Below, piece by piece: positions 46,191 through 57,042 of a stretch of DNA of 64,000 nt (position 1 is its first letter; each line of letters begins with the position of its first letter). A program made the position numbers and the translations under genes. The stretch is from positions 17,368,848 to 17,432,847 of the forward strand of contig CM045737.1 in NCBI GenBank assembly GCA_024760905.1, in the 5' to 3' direction. The DNA is from Plotosus lineatus (taxonomy: Eukaryota > Chordata > Actinopteri > Siluriformes > Plotosidae). The notes under the pieces were generated by a model that had not been told where the DNA came from, did no database searches, and saw only the letters and a list, made by a program, of their open reading frames with translations.

Positions 46191-46462
46191 ATCGGTGAAA
46201 CATGCTAGACAAATAAGTGCAAACCATGGAGGTCCCACATTGCAGCTAACAGGAACGAAGAGATGTGCTGTGAATTGGTGGTGGCAGGTACCACAGCACA
46301 TCCTCGGAGATCTTATGGAGTCCATGTCTTGATGGTTAGAAGTGTTTTGGTGACACAAATAGAATACACACAATAGCAGCCAGTTGGTTGTAATACCAGT
46401 TGGTTGTAACAATATTGCCGGTGAACGGTGTATGAAAATTGGTATTTTGATTATACCAGATG

Positions 46463-46782
46463 GCAGTGGTGGCCTGGTGGTAAAGGTGCTGGACCACTGA
46501 TCCTAAGATTGGGGGTTCAAGCCCCACTCTCATTGGGTTGTCACCCCCCTTCCCCATCCCCCAATGCAGCTAACTGGGTTATCACAGGCCAGCCATGTCT
46601 CTCACTGCCTATGGTGTGAGGTTTATGTAAAAGAACCATTGCTGACTTTCGACAAGAGTAGCTGCAAAGCCGTCAGCGTGTTTCTGCTCTGCAATGGCCT
46701 GGCGAGCTGTCCAGGGTGTAGGCTGGGATGGGTGACAGTCTCCCCGCAAACATAATTAGGGTTAAGCGGTTACAGAAAATGA
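46463..46782 (+). mobile_element. F1 SINE
   Basis: Head GGCAGTGGTGGCCTGGTGG, B box GGTTCAAGCCCC, core AAGAACCATTGCTGACTTTC, tail GCAATGGCCTGGCGAGC ... ATAATTAGGGTTAAGCGG. Full length with a small tail deletion. Confidence 0.92.
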
Positions 46783-47339
46783 AATGATTATACCAGTAGG
46801 ATCAGTGTGATGATGGACCAAATTAACAAAACTTTGAGAAGACTATGATTTTCATTGTGCTATTATGTGTGTGTTTTTATTGCCCTTAAAGTGCAACACT
46901 GGTTCAAGACACAGCTCATTTATCTTTAATGACACCCACACAATATGAAAGCTGTCAGAGGGCTGGAAACCTGAAATAACAACAAAACAGTGAAAGAAAC
47001 GGCAGAAAGGTTGACCTGCTATTATTTCGACTCAATTCTTTGCCATTAATAAATATAGCAGTGTGGCAACACCTGTAAAGGTGAAACTTGAGAGACGAAT
47101 TAGAGAAAAGTTGACTTAGGTGTGAATTAAGAGAGGTGCAACGAAAATGTCTTGATATAAAAATGGAGAACGTGATACCAGGCACCAAGAAAGTCAGACA
47201 GGAACTTATTATTAAATGTATTTTGTCAAAGGTGCTGTACAGCGTTCAAAGATATGGCGGTGAACTGATTCATAGCTTTCATCCTCTGAAAAAAAAAATC
47301 ATACTGTTATGTATTATGAGCCTTTATAGTCTTTTCTTC
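46783..47339. other. intergenic, no recognised feature
   Basis: Unique-looking sequence. Confidence 0.4.
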
Positions 47340-47655
47340 TATTCATTCATTTTCTGAACCGCATAATCCTAATTAGGCTCGCGGGGAGGCTGGCACCCAT
47401 GTCAGTCAACTCTGTCCAAGGGTGGGTACACCCTGGACAGCTCGCCATGCCATCGCAGGGCCAACACTCACACAATCATTCATACTCATGAGTGATTCGG
47501 AACAGCTCATGAACCTACTGTACATGTTTTCGGACTGTGGGAGGAAACCAGAGTACCCGGAAGAAACCCACACAAACACGGGGAGAACATGCAAACTCCA
47601 CACAGAAACGCCCGAGCTGGGAATCGAGCCCAAGGACCTTCGTGCTGCGAGGTGG
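47340..47655 (-). mobile_element. F3 SINE, reverse strand, near complete
   Basis: TTTTCTGAACCGCATAATCC and GGGTACACCCTGGACAGC tail; GGACTGTGGGAGGAAACC, GGGAGAACATGCAAACTCC and GGAATCGAGCCC B box at right. The end of the head is cut at GGTGGATGTGC. Confidence 0.9.
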
Positions 47656-47926
47656 ATGTGCTATAGTCTTTATATTACGTGCTGTTTGGTACGTGCTACT
47701 TTATTGCCTGATATAATGAACAAGCATGGGAATTTTTTTATTTAATTATTAATTTATTTCTAAGGCTATGAAGCACTCCAGTAAGTCTCTGTAGAAGGAT
47801 GTCTGCGTAGTGCTGTAAACAAAAACAAATAACCAATTTTCACAGAGTTTGATAGTATGACTCATATACAAGTGTACTAATATGTGCTAATTATATAATA
47901 TAAAGTAGAACAACTCGATAAGCAGC

Positions 47927-48027
47927 GTAATCCTAATTAGGGTCGAGGGGTGGCTGGTGCCCATCTTCGCCGACTCTGGGCAATGGCTTGGTACACCGTC
48001 ACATGCTCTCCAGGCCATTGCAGGGCT

Positions 48028-48028
<1 letters not shown>
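47927..48028 (-). mobile_element. L2-type SINE tail fragment, reverse strand
   Basis: GCGTAATCCTAATTAGGGTC, CCATTGCAGGG: only the shared tail. Confidence 0.82.

Positions 48029-48073
<45 letters not shown>
48029..48073. repeat. (ATA)n microsatellite
   Basis: About 14 ATA units directly after the SINE tail fragment. Confidence 0.93.
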
Positions 48074-48600
48074 TGCTGCAGGAATTATGTCTCTTGGCTG
48101 GTTTGGGAATGTCTGGGTATCCCCCTAAAAGAGCTGGTGGAAGTGGCTGGACAGAGGAATGTCTGGACCTGATTGCTTATTAGGCTGCTGCCTCCTTGAC
48201 CCAACCCTGAATTAAGCGGAATAAGAAGATGACGATGATGATAAAATAAATAAATTCTCTTTTTAATCTGGTTCGTCTGCACGTTTCTTTCTCATGGTAT
48301 CTCACGGTGGGTTTTCTTACTACCGTCACCTGAGGTTTGTTCGTTGATGAGATTCATTCGCATCTGTATGTCTGTCCGCTGCATTTTGACCATGTCTACA
48401 TAAATAAAATTCTCCTAAAATGTAATTGAATGCAGTGATAGCTGTAGACTGTAAATCACTATGCTATACATCCCTATATGTCCATATGAGCATCCGGAGA
48501 ACACTCCATGACCCCCAGTGAATCTGTACTGTGCTTTCAGTGTGCTGCACTACTTGCATTCCTCGAAAAGACAGTTCTCTTACTGGTTAGTACAGTCAGG
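48074..48600. other. intergenic, no recognised feature
   Basis: Unique-looking sequence; GGGAATGTCTGG and AGGAATGTCTGG repeat within 48105-48170. Confidence 0.4.
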
Positions 48601-48604
48601 CTAC

Positions 48605-48770
48605 TGATTCATTTAGTGTCCCTAGGGTGTGTGTGTGTGTGTGTGTTGGCCCTGTAACGGACTGGTGAGCTGTTCATGGTGTACTACCCTTCAGCTAGAG
48701 ACAGCGGACATAGGCTCCGGCCTCCGTATGACAACAGTAGGATAAAGCAGTTCAACAAATGAATGAATGT
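48605..48770 (+). mobile_element. F3 SINE tail half
   Basis: GGCCCTGTAACGGACTGGTG, CATGGTGTACTACCCTTCAG, GACATAGGCTCCGGCCTCCG and (AATG)2 follow a short TG run. Confidence 0.75.
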
Positions 48771-48944
48771 TTAGTAGAGCGCATCAGGTATATCAGTGCC
48801 GCTGACTTTATGAATAGTGCTGTCTTTGAGAAACCCTTGCTTGCATGTCAGCAAGAAAAAACAACAACATTAAATTCAGTTTGTTGTAGTCAACATCAGT
48901 TCCATCGGAGCTGAACCAATCAGTCCAGAAGACTCTAACTGGAT

Positions 48945-49215
48945 TTCATGAATTTTCATTTGCAAAACCACTTAATCCCACTTGGGCTCCAGGAGGCTGG
49001 AGAGTATTTTAACCGACTCTCGGGGAAGACATGGTACACCCTGAACAGCTTGCCATTCCATCTATTGGACAATTGGAGTAGCTAAAGGAAATCCATGCAA
49101 GCTTGAGGAGAACATGCATACTCCCCACATACGGTCAATGCCCTTTCCAAACCCAGGATTTGAACGAAGGATCTTCCTGCCAGAATACGTGCTAACCACT
49201 CTGCCACCGTGCTGC
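48945..49215 (-). mobile_element. F3 SINE, reverse strand
   Basis: TTTTCATTTGCAAAACCACT, GGTACACCCTGAACAGC tail; GGAGAACATGCATACTCC and GGATCTTCCTGCCAGAATAC, CTCTGCCACCGTGCTGCC head at right. Confidence 0.78.
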
Positions 49216-49303
49216 CTGCTCTGGCTGGATGTCAACTTAAAATGCTCTGTCAAGCAATTTATACTCATTATACAATCAAATGCAATTTCCAAACGATTGC
49301 CAA

Positions 49304-49651
49304 AAATCATCATCTTTTCTGCTTTTCCCTTTCTCAGGGGTCGTCACAGCGAATCATCTGATTCGCACGTTTGATTTGACATAGGTTTTAGCATCGGATG
49401 CCCTTCCTGACGCAACGCTTTTAGCAAGGGGCAGGAACACGCTAACGGCTTTACAGCTACTCTTTACGAAAGTCGGAAATGGTTCTTTTACATGAACCTC
49501 TCACTATAGACAAAGAGAGACATGGCCGACTTTTGATAACCCAGTTGGCTGCACTGGGGGGGACAGTGACAACCTTGTGGAGAGTGGGACTCGAACCCCC
49601 AACCTTAGGACCAGCGATCCAGCACCTTTTACCACCAGGTCACCACTGCCT
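49304..49651 (-). mobile_element. F2 SINE, reverse strand, 14-bp target duplication
   Basis: GGGGTCGTCACAGCGAATCA (RTE-type tail) at left; GGGACTCGAACCCCC B box and GGTCACCACTGCC head at right. Perfect repeat CAAACGATTGCCAA at 49290-49303 and 49652-49665. Confidence 0.95.
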
Positions 49652-49992
49652 CAAACGATTGCCAACATCTCTGGGTGCAGATTTATCACCAAGTTGACGT
49701 GTCTTGTCTTCAGATGGATTTTTGATCCACTTAGAGCCCGGGTCTGATTCTGGGAAATATTGCATCAATTGCTTGCTCTGTAGGTGTACTTTCAAATCTG
49801 CAACTGCATTGTCACTCACCTCCCTGTGAGCTGGAAGAAGCAAATCCTTCTCGTGCTCTGGGAAACATTTTGAACTCTCAGCAATATAAATGTGCACCTT
49901 GCATTTCCATGCTGACTTTGGCTTTCATGTGTGTTTACGTTAAGATTTAAATAGATGCCAGAATTTATCTGGTTTCAAATATTCATTATGCA

Positions 49993-50297
49993 GTATCTTC
50001 TTTTCCTTTTGGCTTTTTCCCTTTATCAGGGGTCGCCACAGCGAATCATTTGATTTGGTATAGGTTTTTACGTCGGATGCCCTTCCCGACACAACCCTTT
50101 AGCAAGGGGCGGAAACACGCTGACGACGTTGCAGCCACTCTTTACAAAAGTCAGCAATGGTTCTTTTACACGAATCTCTCACCATAGACAGTGAGAGACA
50201 TGGCCAGTCTGATAACCCATTTAGCTGCACTGGTGGGGGTGGGGGGGGGACCCCCAACCTTGGGATCCAGCACCTTACCACCAGGCCACCACTGCCT
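49993..50297 (-). mobile_element. F2 SINE, reverse strand
   Basis: TTCCTTTTGGCTTTTTCCCT and GGGGTCGCCACAGCGAATCA tail at left; GGGGGGACCCCCAACCTTGG and GGCCACCACTGCC head at right. The B-box region is shortened, and no clear target duplication is visible. Confidence 0.92.
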
Positions 50298-50676
50298 ACA
50301 GAGATGTTATGAAGAAAAATAAGGCATAAGAAGTAAAGAAGTAGCAGAAATTACTGGTATCTATGCTGAACATACACTGCCTGGCCTCTCAAATTTTTGA
50401 AACCGCCTTTTAGTCTTGATTAGAAAATATAATTACAATGGCATTGCTGCTTTAATTGGTCAAGTTGAGGCTCCGCAATATGTGAAAATAAAATGGACTG
50501 AACGGATGACCTGAATGTACAGTGTGCCCCCGTTTTTCACGGGGGTTTGTTTCCGGACCTTCTCGTGGATCAAAAAATTCCGCAAGTTATTTACCTCGAA
50601 GTAAAATCCTATGTATGATACTACATACTAAAATATGCTTCTTAAACACATTATATGGACAATCTTTATATATATA

Positions 50677-52209
50677 CTAGCCCTTCTCAAAAAAAAAAAA
50701 TTAGCATATTGTGATAAAGTTCATTATTTTCTGTAACGTACTGATAAAAATGAAACTTTCATATATTTTAGATTCATTGCACACCAACTGAAATATTTCA
50801 GGTATTTTATTGTGTAATACTGATGATTTTGGCATACAGCTCATGAAAACCCAAAATTCCTATCTCAAAAAATTAGCATATCATGTTCAGGTAGTCTAAA
50901 CGAGCTATTAACCTAATCATCTGAATCAACCAATTAACTCTAAACACCTGCAAAAGAATCTTGAGGCCTTTAAAAACTCCCAGCCTGGTTCATTACTCAA
51001 AACCGCAATCATGGGTAAGACTGCCGACCTGACTGCTGTCCAGAAGGCCATCATCGACACCCTCAAGCAAGAGGGTAAGACACAGAAAGAAATCTCTGAG
51101 CGAATAGGCTGTTCCCAGAGTGCTGTATCAAGGCACCTCAGTGGGACGTCTGTGGGAAGGAAAAAGTGTGGCAGAAAACGCTGCACAACCAGAAGAGGTG
51201 ACCGGACCCTGAGGAAGATTGTGGAGAAGGGTCGATTTCAGACCTTGGGGGACCTGTGGAAGCAGTGGACTGGGCTACGGGTGCCGCATTCCCCAGGTCA
51301 AGCCACTTTTGAACCAGAAACAGAGGCAGAATCGCCTGACCTGGGCTACAGAGAAGCAGCACTGGACTGTTGCTCAGTGGTCCAAAGTACTTTTTTCGGA
51401 TGAAAGCAAATTTTGCATGTCATTCGGAAATCAAGGTACCAGAGTCTGGAGGAAGACTGGGGAGAAGGAAATGCCAAAATGCCTGAAGTCCAGTGTCAAG
51501 TACCCACAGTCAGTGATGGTCTGGGGTGCCATGTCAGCTGCTGGTGTTGGTCCACTGTGTTTTATCAAGGGCAGGGTCAATGCAGCTAGCTATCAGGAGA
51601 TTTTGGAGCACTTCATGCTTCCATCTGCTGAAAAGCTTTATGGAGATGAAGATTTTCATTTTTCAGCACGACCTGGCACCTGCTCACAGTGCCAAAACCA
51701 CTGCTAAATGGTTTACTGACCATGGTATTACTGTGCTCAATTGGCCTGCCAACTCTCCTGACCTGAAGCCCATAGAGAATCTGTGGGATGTTGGGAAGAG
51801 AAAGTTGAGAGACACCAGACCCAACACTGTGGATGAGCTTAAGGCCGCTATCGAAGCATCCTGGGCCTCCGTATCACCTCAGCAGTGCCACAGGCTGATT
51901 GCCTCCATGCCACGCCGCATTGAAGTAGTCATTTCTGCAAAAGGATTCCCGACCAAGTATTGAGTGCAGAACTGAACATAATTATTTGAAGGTTGACTGT
52001 TTTTAATACAAAAATATGCTAATTTTTTGAGATAGGGATTTTTGGTTTTCATGAGCTGTATGCCAAAATCATCAGTATTAAAACAATAAAAGACCTGAAA
52101 TATTTCAATTGGTGTGCAATGAATCTAAAATATATGAAAGTTTCATTTTTATCAGTATATTACAGAAAATAATCAACTTTATCACAATATGCTAATTTTT
52201 TGAGAAGGA
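50677..52209 (+). mobile_element. full-length Tc1/mariner element
   Basis: CTAGCCCTTCTCAAAAAAAA at left and TTTTTTGAGAAGGACTAG at right, TA on both sides. Long inverted repeats include GCATATTGTGATAAAGTTCA and the inner copy near 50855-50890 (CCTATCTCAAAAAATTAGCA). It encloses one broken transposase and matches a Tc1 family common in fishes. Confidence 0.95.
51011..51963 (+). pseudogene. Tc1-family transposase, frameshifted
   Basis: ATG at 51011 opens MGKTADLTAVQKAIIDTLKQ, then the helix-turn-helix ISERIGCSQSAVSRHL and a GRKKCGRKR basic stretch. About 15 residues seem deleted near 51270, where the frame changes. The next part has VLFSDESKFCMSFG (first catalytic D). Another frame change near 51665 precedes FQHDLAPAHSAKT (second D) and SPDLKPIENLWD (E). 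It ends with VVISAKGFPTKY and TGA at 51961-51963. The catalytic acids are all present; breaks alone silence the copy. It is the least diverged transposase in the window. Confidence 0.95.
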
Positions 52210-52225
52210 CTAGTATATATAAAAT

Positions 52226-52812
52226 CTTATTTTCCTTTTGGCTGTTCTCTTCAGGGGTCGCCACAGCGAATCATCTGTCTTCATCTCACCCTATCCTCTG
52301 CATCTTCTTCTCTTACACCAACTACCTTCATGTCCTCCTTCACCACATCCATAAATCTCCTCTTTGGTCTTCCTCTAGGCCTTCTGCCTGGTAGTCCCAA
52401 CCTCAGCATCCTACTACCAATATACTCACTATCCCTCCTCTGTACATGTCCAAACCATCTCAATATAGCCTCTCTGACTTTGTCTCCAAAACCTTTTACA
52501 TGTGCTGTCTCTCTGATGTGCTCATTCCTGATCCTATCCATCCTCGTTACTCCCAAAGAGAACCTCAACATTTTCATCTCTACTATCTCCAGCTCTGCCT
52601 CCTGTCTTTTCCCCAGCGCCACTGTTTCTAAACCATACAACATCGCTGGCCTCAACACCGTCTTGTACACTTTTCCTTTCATTCTTGCTGATGCCTTCCT
52701 ATCACACATCACAACGGACACTTTTCTCCAACCATTCCAACCTGCCTGCACACGCTTCTTCACCTCTTTTCCACACTCTCCATTGCTCTGGATTGTTGAG
52801 CCCAAGTACTTA
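52226..52812 (-). mobile_element. RTE-like LINE, 3' part, reverse strand
   Basis: It starts (at left) TTTTCCTTTTGGCTGTTCTC and GGGGTCGCCACAGCGAATCA, the LINE tail, and is open on the reverse strand through KYLGSTIQSNGECGKEVKKR, VYKTVLRPAMLYGLETVAL and RWFGHVQRRDSEYIGSRML to GVREEDAEDRVR. This is the C-terminal part of the LINE protein, about 170 residues without a frame break. 5'-truncated. Confidence 0.93.
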
Positions 52813-52831
52813 TATATACTGGTGTATATAT

Positions 52832-52995
52832 TTAATTCACTGCATAATAGCACCCTACTGCAGCATAATCTTTTCCTTCCTGTATCATATCAAGCAGTTC
52901 TACTTCTTCCTGCAGCGTCATTACCTTTTTTTGGCACTTAGGCTCCTTACCAGAAGCCTGAGAAGATGCATGGTGCTTGGGTGGCATCATAGAGC
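52832..52995 (-). pseudogene. Tigger-like transposase N-terminus
   Basis: The reverse strand starts MMPPKHHASSQASGKEPKCQ and continues KVMTLQEEVELLDMIQEGKD then YAAVGCYYAVN. The ELLDMI-EGK-YAAVG-YY-VN pattern is the psq-type DNA-binding helix of Tigger/jerky-type transposases. The frame ends at 52832; the rest is lost. Confidence 0.82.
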
Positions 52996-53099
52996 TTAAC
53001 TGGTAATTAAAAACACACAAAAAATACACATTGACAACTTGTGCACGAATGGAAAAAAAAAAGTGCCAAATACATCATCTCAATCAATCAGTAGGAGGG

Positions 53100-53142
53100 A
53101 GAAACAAAAGCTCTCAGCCATTGGCTAAATTTGAATCACGTG
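53100..53142. promoter_or_regulatory. CCAAT/E-box cluster upstream of Tigger-like frame
   Basis: ATTGG at 53120-53124 and CACGTG at 53137-53142, about 110 to 145 bp from the start codon of the reverse-strand Tigger-like frame. Matches the order at 40225-40271. Use as promoter is inference. Confidence 0.45.
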
Positions 53143-53299
53143 TCAGTTGCTTCCGGTTTTGTCAGCAATCTGTGAGTATTCGGGGGCGCGAGTGCAAAAC
53201 CGCTAATGGTCAAGGGCCTCATGTAGTGAATCACCCGGTTTTTTTCATCAATAGATGTTTTCTTTCCTGATGGCACAGATTAAAGTAACTCACAGAAAG

Positions 53300-53410
53300 A
53301 GCGGTTCAGGGAGCACGAGACATTTACACATGATCTGGCACCACAGAATACCGTCATTACCCCTGTTGAAAGTCTTTGAGCTGTGCTGAAGAGGGCTTTA
53401 TGCAGTGGTT
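53300..53410 (+). pseudogene. possible Tc1 transposase 3' scrap
   Basis: One frame reads FREHETFTHDLAPQNTVITP then VESL, a stop and AVLKRAL, which could be a decayed WF-EH...P-SPDLNPIE-LWDVLKR segment. Very short and diverged. Confidence 0.3.
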
Positions 53411-53889
53411 TGATTTTCAGGGCAATCGATTCAAGATGTCATTACAAAATGAACCAAACTGTGGATGGAAAAGAAATTATGGGATGAGAATTAACTGGAC
53501 CGATCTGGCCTCTTTTTTTTTTTTTTTTGACAAAATGGAGACCGATCCAATTAATTCTTAGCCCATGAAATGTTGGGATGTTTTCTACATTCATCAAAAC
53601 AATGCCATACGAATTATGTGCTGTAATCTAGGCTAAAGTATAAAGGCGGCTCCCAAAAAAAAAAAAAAAAAAAAGTGCAGGACGTTGTTATTCGGGCAGA
53701 CAATTAATGTAGCTGGTACAGTCAGTGTGCTTGCTTTTTTTTTTTTTTTTTAATTCCCTGAACAATGCACAGCCACAACAGACAAAAAGTATGAGTTGCT
53801 ACACAACCACAAGATAGAAACTACAAGTGAAATTTGCAGCTCCGTACTTGCTTGTGTGAATGCAGGGATACTGTGAACTCAACTCCAGC

Positions 53890-54598
53890 TTTTTTCTCAC
53901 TTTGCCACATTAACTACAGACATCTGCCAAATGTATGAATGTAATCTGCTCAAATTCTACCACACACACACACACACACATAATCTGTGCACATAGAATA
54001 TTCATTGGTGAGAAGTATCGTAACATTATTTTACTGCTTTGCTGTAAATTCTGCCAGTCTCAACACTTAGTGCCTCTTCGCTCTTTCTTTGTTCTTGTGC
54101 TTGCAGCACTGTCACTGTCAGCTTCTTTCAGTTCCATGCTCGGATTGTACTCTTCCTCACTTCATAGCTTCGGATAAAAGCATTTGCCAAATGAATAAAT
54201 GTAAATATAATATTGTAAGCCTTACAGCTGCTGTAATTTCACACACACCTGCATAGTCCATCACACAGAAATATTACAGATATCTCTCGTGCTGATTGAC
54301 TGCTTTGTCATAATACTGTATGTCATAGCATTTGCGACTACCAGTACAATACTTATTCCGACTTGTGAATTCGGTTACGGCTCACTCTGTTCTTCATACA
54401 ACTCTTTTTTTTTTTTTTTTTTTTCACTTGCATTTGTTAAATTGGTGGAAATTTAGTCCCGTTGCACTGTCACTGTCAGCTCTTTTAACAGCTACATGCT
54501 TGGATTGTATTCTTCCTCACTTGGTCGCTTTGAATAAAAGTGTCTGCCACATAAATGAATGTAAATATAACAGAGTAAATTTCACAGCAGCTGTGATT

Positions 54599-54664
<66 letters not shown>
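53890..54664. repeat. three diverged tandem modules ending in (CA)n
   Basis: CATCTGCCAAATGTATGAATGTAA (split), GGATAAAAGCATTTGCCAAATGAATAAATG (split) and GAATAAAAGTGTCTGCCACATAAATGAATG (split) each precede a CA run (53962-53980, 54241-54249, 54602-54663). The last two modules also share CTGTCACTGTCAGCT and GGATTGTA-TCTTCCTCACTT. The GGATAAAAG-GTCTGCCAAATG motif is a common repeat tail in teleosts. Confidence 0.75.
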
Positions 54665-54665
<1 letters not shown>

Positions 54666-55643
54666 CGCGCGCATTCTCATGGAGACTTACTGGGCCTTTC
54701 ACTGTCTGTTCAGTATATAGAGTATATTTCAGCTCTCATTAGTGATCGTGCTGGTGTTTTTGCAGTGCTGTATTTGTAATGAATTGTTGTTTTAACAGTG
54801 AGATCTGTTTGGATGTAGATCTCACTTACTTAATGTATACAGTAAGCAGAGATATTTAACCCACAGGTGAGCTGACATGATGCATAATGATAAGCAAAAC
54901 GTATTGGAGTCATTAAGAGATGAGCGTTGTTCAGGTTGGGAAGCAGCTTGCTGGGGCTCCATCTGAATGATCTATTGGAATGCAGACAGGAGCCACGGAG
55001 CCTTTGAGAAGGGTAGAGTCTCAATGCCCACAACCCCCTCCATCTCCGAGCCATCTGCTGCTGTGCCTTTCCCTCTGTCTCCTCTCTCGCGTCTCCAATA
55101 TGAGCGTTCTGTGACAGGCAACACCCGCATGCTATGGAAAGCTGGCATACGCCTTTACGCTTATCCGACACTCTTTCCACTCCAGTATTTCGACGTGAGA
55201 AGTTTGAAGGCACTTTTGCATGCGATTATGCAGGCAGTGCATATTTGTAGGGATTATAAATGGGTTGAATGACTAATTTTCTACTTGACTATATAACCTG
55301 GCACTAGATGATGATGCTGTTTAAATGTCTATTTTTATCTTTGCTCATGATGTTCCTGTTATTTAAACAGCCGCCCCCCACCCTAATGTAGTCATGCCCT
55401 ACAAAAAATGTTCCAATCCTGAATAATTTGCCAGCTATAATTCCACAAGACCCAATCTCTTAGTCCACCTACAGGCAGTGGCATCATACCCATCATAAAC
55501 ACCCACCCCTGATTGATTGCTGCACGTGTTTCCTTATTTAGTGCTCTCACATGCTCTCTTCAAGCAGACAGAAAGCAGCTTGTACACACACATTTTCTCT
55601 CTCTCTCTTTCTATATATATATATATATATATGCACACACACC
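54666..55643. other. intergenic, no recognised feature; short CT/TA run at its end
   Basis: Unique-looking sequence; a CTCTCT/TATATA run lies at 55596-55631. Confidence 0.4.
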
Positions 55644-55889
55644 CAGTAGTACCTCACTTTACGAAATTAATCCGTTCCAGAGCTTTTTTCGTAGCCTGCA
55701 TTTTTTAGTAAGTTGAGCCGCATTTTACATGTAAAACACGTGATTCGGTTTTTTTTTTAATTATAAAAGCATACCTTTCTAGACCTCCTTCTGCTTTTAT
55801 AGCATACCGATGGTAGACTGGTTTGGCCATATTCCTTTGTGATATCACTTGAGCCCGTTTCTTCTCCTCACTCGCACCGGAAATCACAC

Positions 55890-55890
<1 letters not shown>

Positions 55891-55955
<65 letters not shown>
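55891..55955. repeat. (GT)n inside Tigger-like element
   Basis: About 31 GT units at the place equivalent to the CA repeat of the 32110 copy. Confidence 0.95.
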
Positions 55956-55956
<1 letters not shown>

Positions 55957-56133
55957 GTGTTGACCATGTCTTCTTAGCAGAGTTATAATCTTACAAATGT
56001 TTATGGAAGGTGAAAAGCCTGAGTCAAGAAATAAAGCATAAAACAACAGTAACTCTGTCCTTTACATGAAAAGCATCATGGTAGATTCAGCTCTATAATA
56101 GGCAATGGAAGGTAGATGTGTCATTCCTCCTAG

Positions 56134-56247
56134 CCAATGGGATCCTTGTCCAAGATGGCGTCAGGTGGACCTGTCCAAGATGGCGCTCGAGTGAAGGCGA
56201 CATGAACGACAGCTCAGTTGTTAACCAATGGGAGGCCAGCGGGGCGG
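56134..56247. promoter_or_regulatory. CCAAT, YY1-like and GC-box cluster
   Basis: CCAAT at 56134 and 56225, two CCAAGATGGCG repeats ending 56160 and 56185 that match the YY1 consensus AAGATGGCGGC in part, and GGGGCGG at 56241. The paired CCAAT boxes with a GC box recur at 60588-60630 and 62191-62232. Promoter role is inference. Confidence 0.5.
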
Positions 56248-56462
56248 AATCTTTGAACGTCATTGATGGGAAAGCAGCTTGTGCATTGTTTGAATGTTTG
56301 AATGGCGCGTTTGAATTTTTAAGATGGCACTTTCGTAACGTGAACTTGTTTTGTATCCTGAGACAAAAATTTTAGGAAAATGCTTTTCATAACCTGAATT
56401 TTTCATTTGGTGAGACTTTCGTAAGGTGAGGTATAACTGTACACGCACACACGTGTGTGTGT

Positions 56463-56464
<2 letters not shown>

Positions 56465-56542
<78 letters not shown>
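56465..56542. repeat. (TA)n microsatellite between two elements
   Basis: About 38 TA units ending directly at the TA target of the next MITE. Confidence 0.95.
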
Positions 56543-56543
<1 letters not shown>

Positions 56544-56546
<3 letters not shown>

Positions 56547-57002
56547 GGATCCCGCACTTTACACTTAATTAGGACCAAGACCGCCGAATCCCGCAAAGTC
56601 GGATCGACACCCCCCCCCACGCACGTATACGTACATGTATAAGTGTATATAATCTCAATGAATACATATTCAATGCTATGAATGCTTATAATAACAATTA
56701 AACATTAAAAAATAATGCATAAGATGTAAATAAGATATAAATGCGCGCACCTCACATAAAAATTTAAGTAGTTTTGATGGGGAGTTTTTTGGTTGGGGTT
56801 TTTTTTTTTTTTTTTTTTTTTTTTTTGTGTTTGTTTATTTTGTTGTTGTATAATTGGCCTTGTTTTGCGGCATTTTCCTTAACTTTATTTCGTATTCTTC
56901 CTTAATTTCCTTCTTTTTTTAAATTCGATGAATATTAAAAAAAAAAAAACGTGATGCACTGAAGACGCATGAATTGAAGCGCGAAGTAGCGAGTGATCCC
57001 TG
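56544..57002. mobile_element. CAGGGATCC MITE (copy 4 of 4)
   Basis: CAGGGATCCCGCACTTTACA at left, GCGAGTGATCCCTG at right, TA flanks. Contains a T run of about 28 at 56799-56826 and the TGATGCACTGAAGACGCATG block. Confidence 0.9.
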
Positions 57003-57042
57003 TATACTGTATTTGTAGTGTATGGATAATTACAATTTTATA

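Larger units (their letters stand above)
44090..46340 (+). pseudogene. degenerate Tc1 transposase in pieces
   Basis: Recognisable pieces are MGQNISKTTGLVGCSHYAVA then IYQKWHKQRANGQPGADSP (helix-turn-helix and linker); a piece with WSDESHFYF (first catalytic D) near 44450; LEDNGSCHIAKTV (second D) near 45990; and ANHGGPTLQLTG to VPQHILGDLMESM at the end. The piece with the catalytic glutamate is missing, replaced by the SINE tail. Many stops and shifts make this an old, dead copy. Confidence 0.78.
43889..46440 (+). mobile_element. old Tc1/mariner element, split by two insertions
   Basis: It starts near CAACAATAACTTTAAAACCA, which resembles the terminus of a well-known fish Tc1 family. Pieces of its transposase occur in order at 44090-44215, 44440-44600, 45945-46055 and 46200-46340. 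A hAT-like element (44642-45940) and a SINE tail (46060-46190) interrupt it. The right terminus is not clear. Confidence 0.75.
50520..53223 (-). mobile_element. Tigger-like element with two nested insertions
   Basis: Left end CAGTGTGCCCCCGTTTTTCA (TA at 50518-50519) and right end GGTCAAGGGCCTCATG followed by TA match the 39056 family. A Tc1 element (50677-52209) and a LINE fragment (52226-52812) lie inside. Removing both leaves about 0.58 kb. It keeps the first part of a transposase frame (52832-52995, reverse strand). Confidence 0.88.
55644..56439 (-). mobile_element. Tigger-like non-autonomous element (deleted subfamily)
   Basis: CAGTAGTACCTCACTTTACG at left and GTAAGGTGAGGTATAACTG at right, followed by TA. 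Inverted relative to the copy at 32110 and sharing its internal deletion and CA/GT microsatellite position (55891-55951). Contains CCAAT, GC-box and YY1-like sites. Confidence 0.92.

Noticed and set aside
52330..52941. 203-codon open frame on the + strand
   Set aside because: Shadow of the LINE protein on the reverse strand; the reverse reading has clear LINE motifs.
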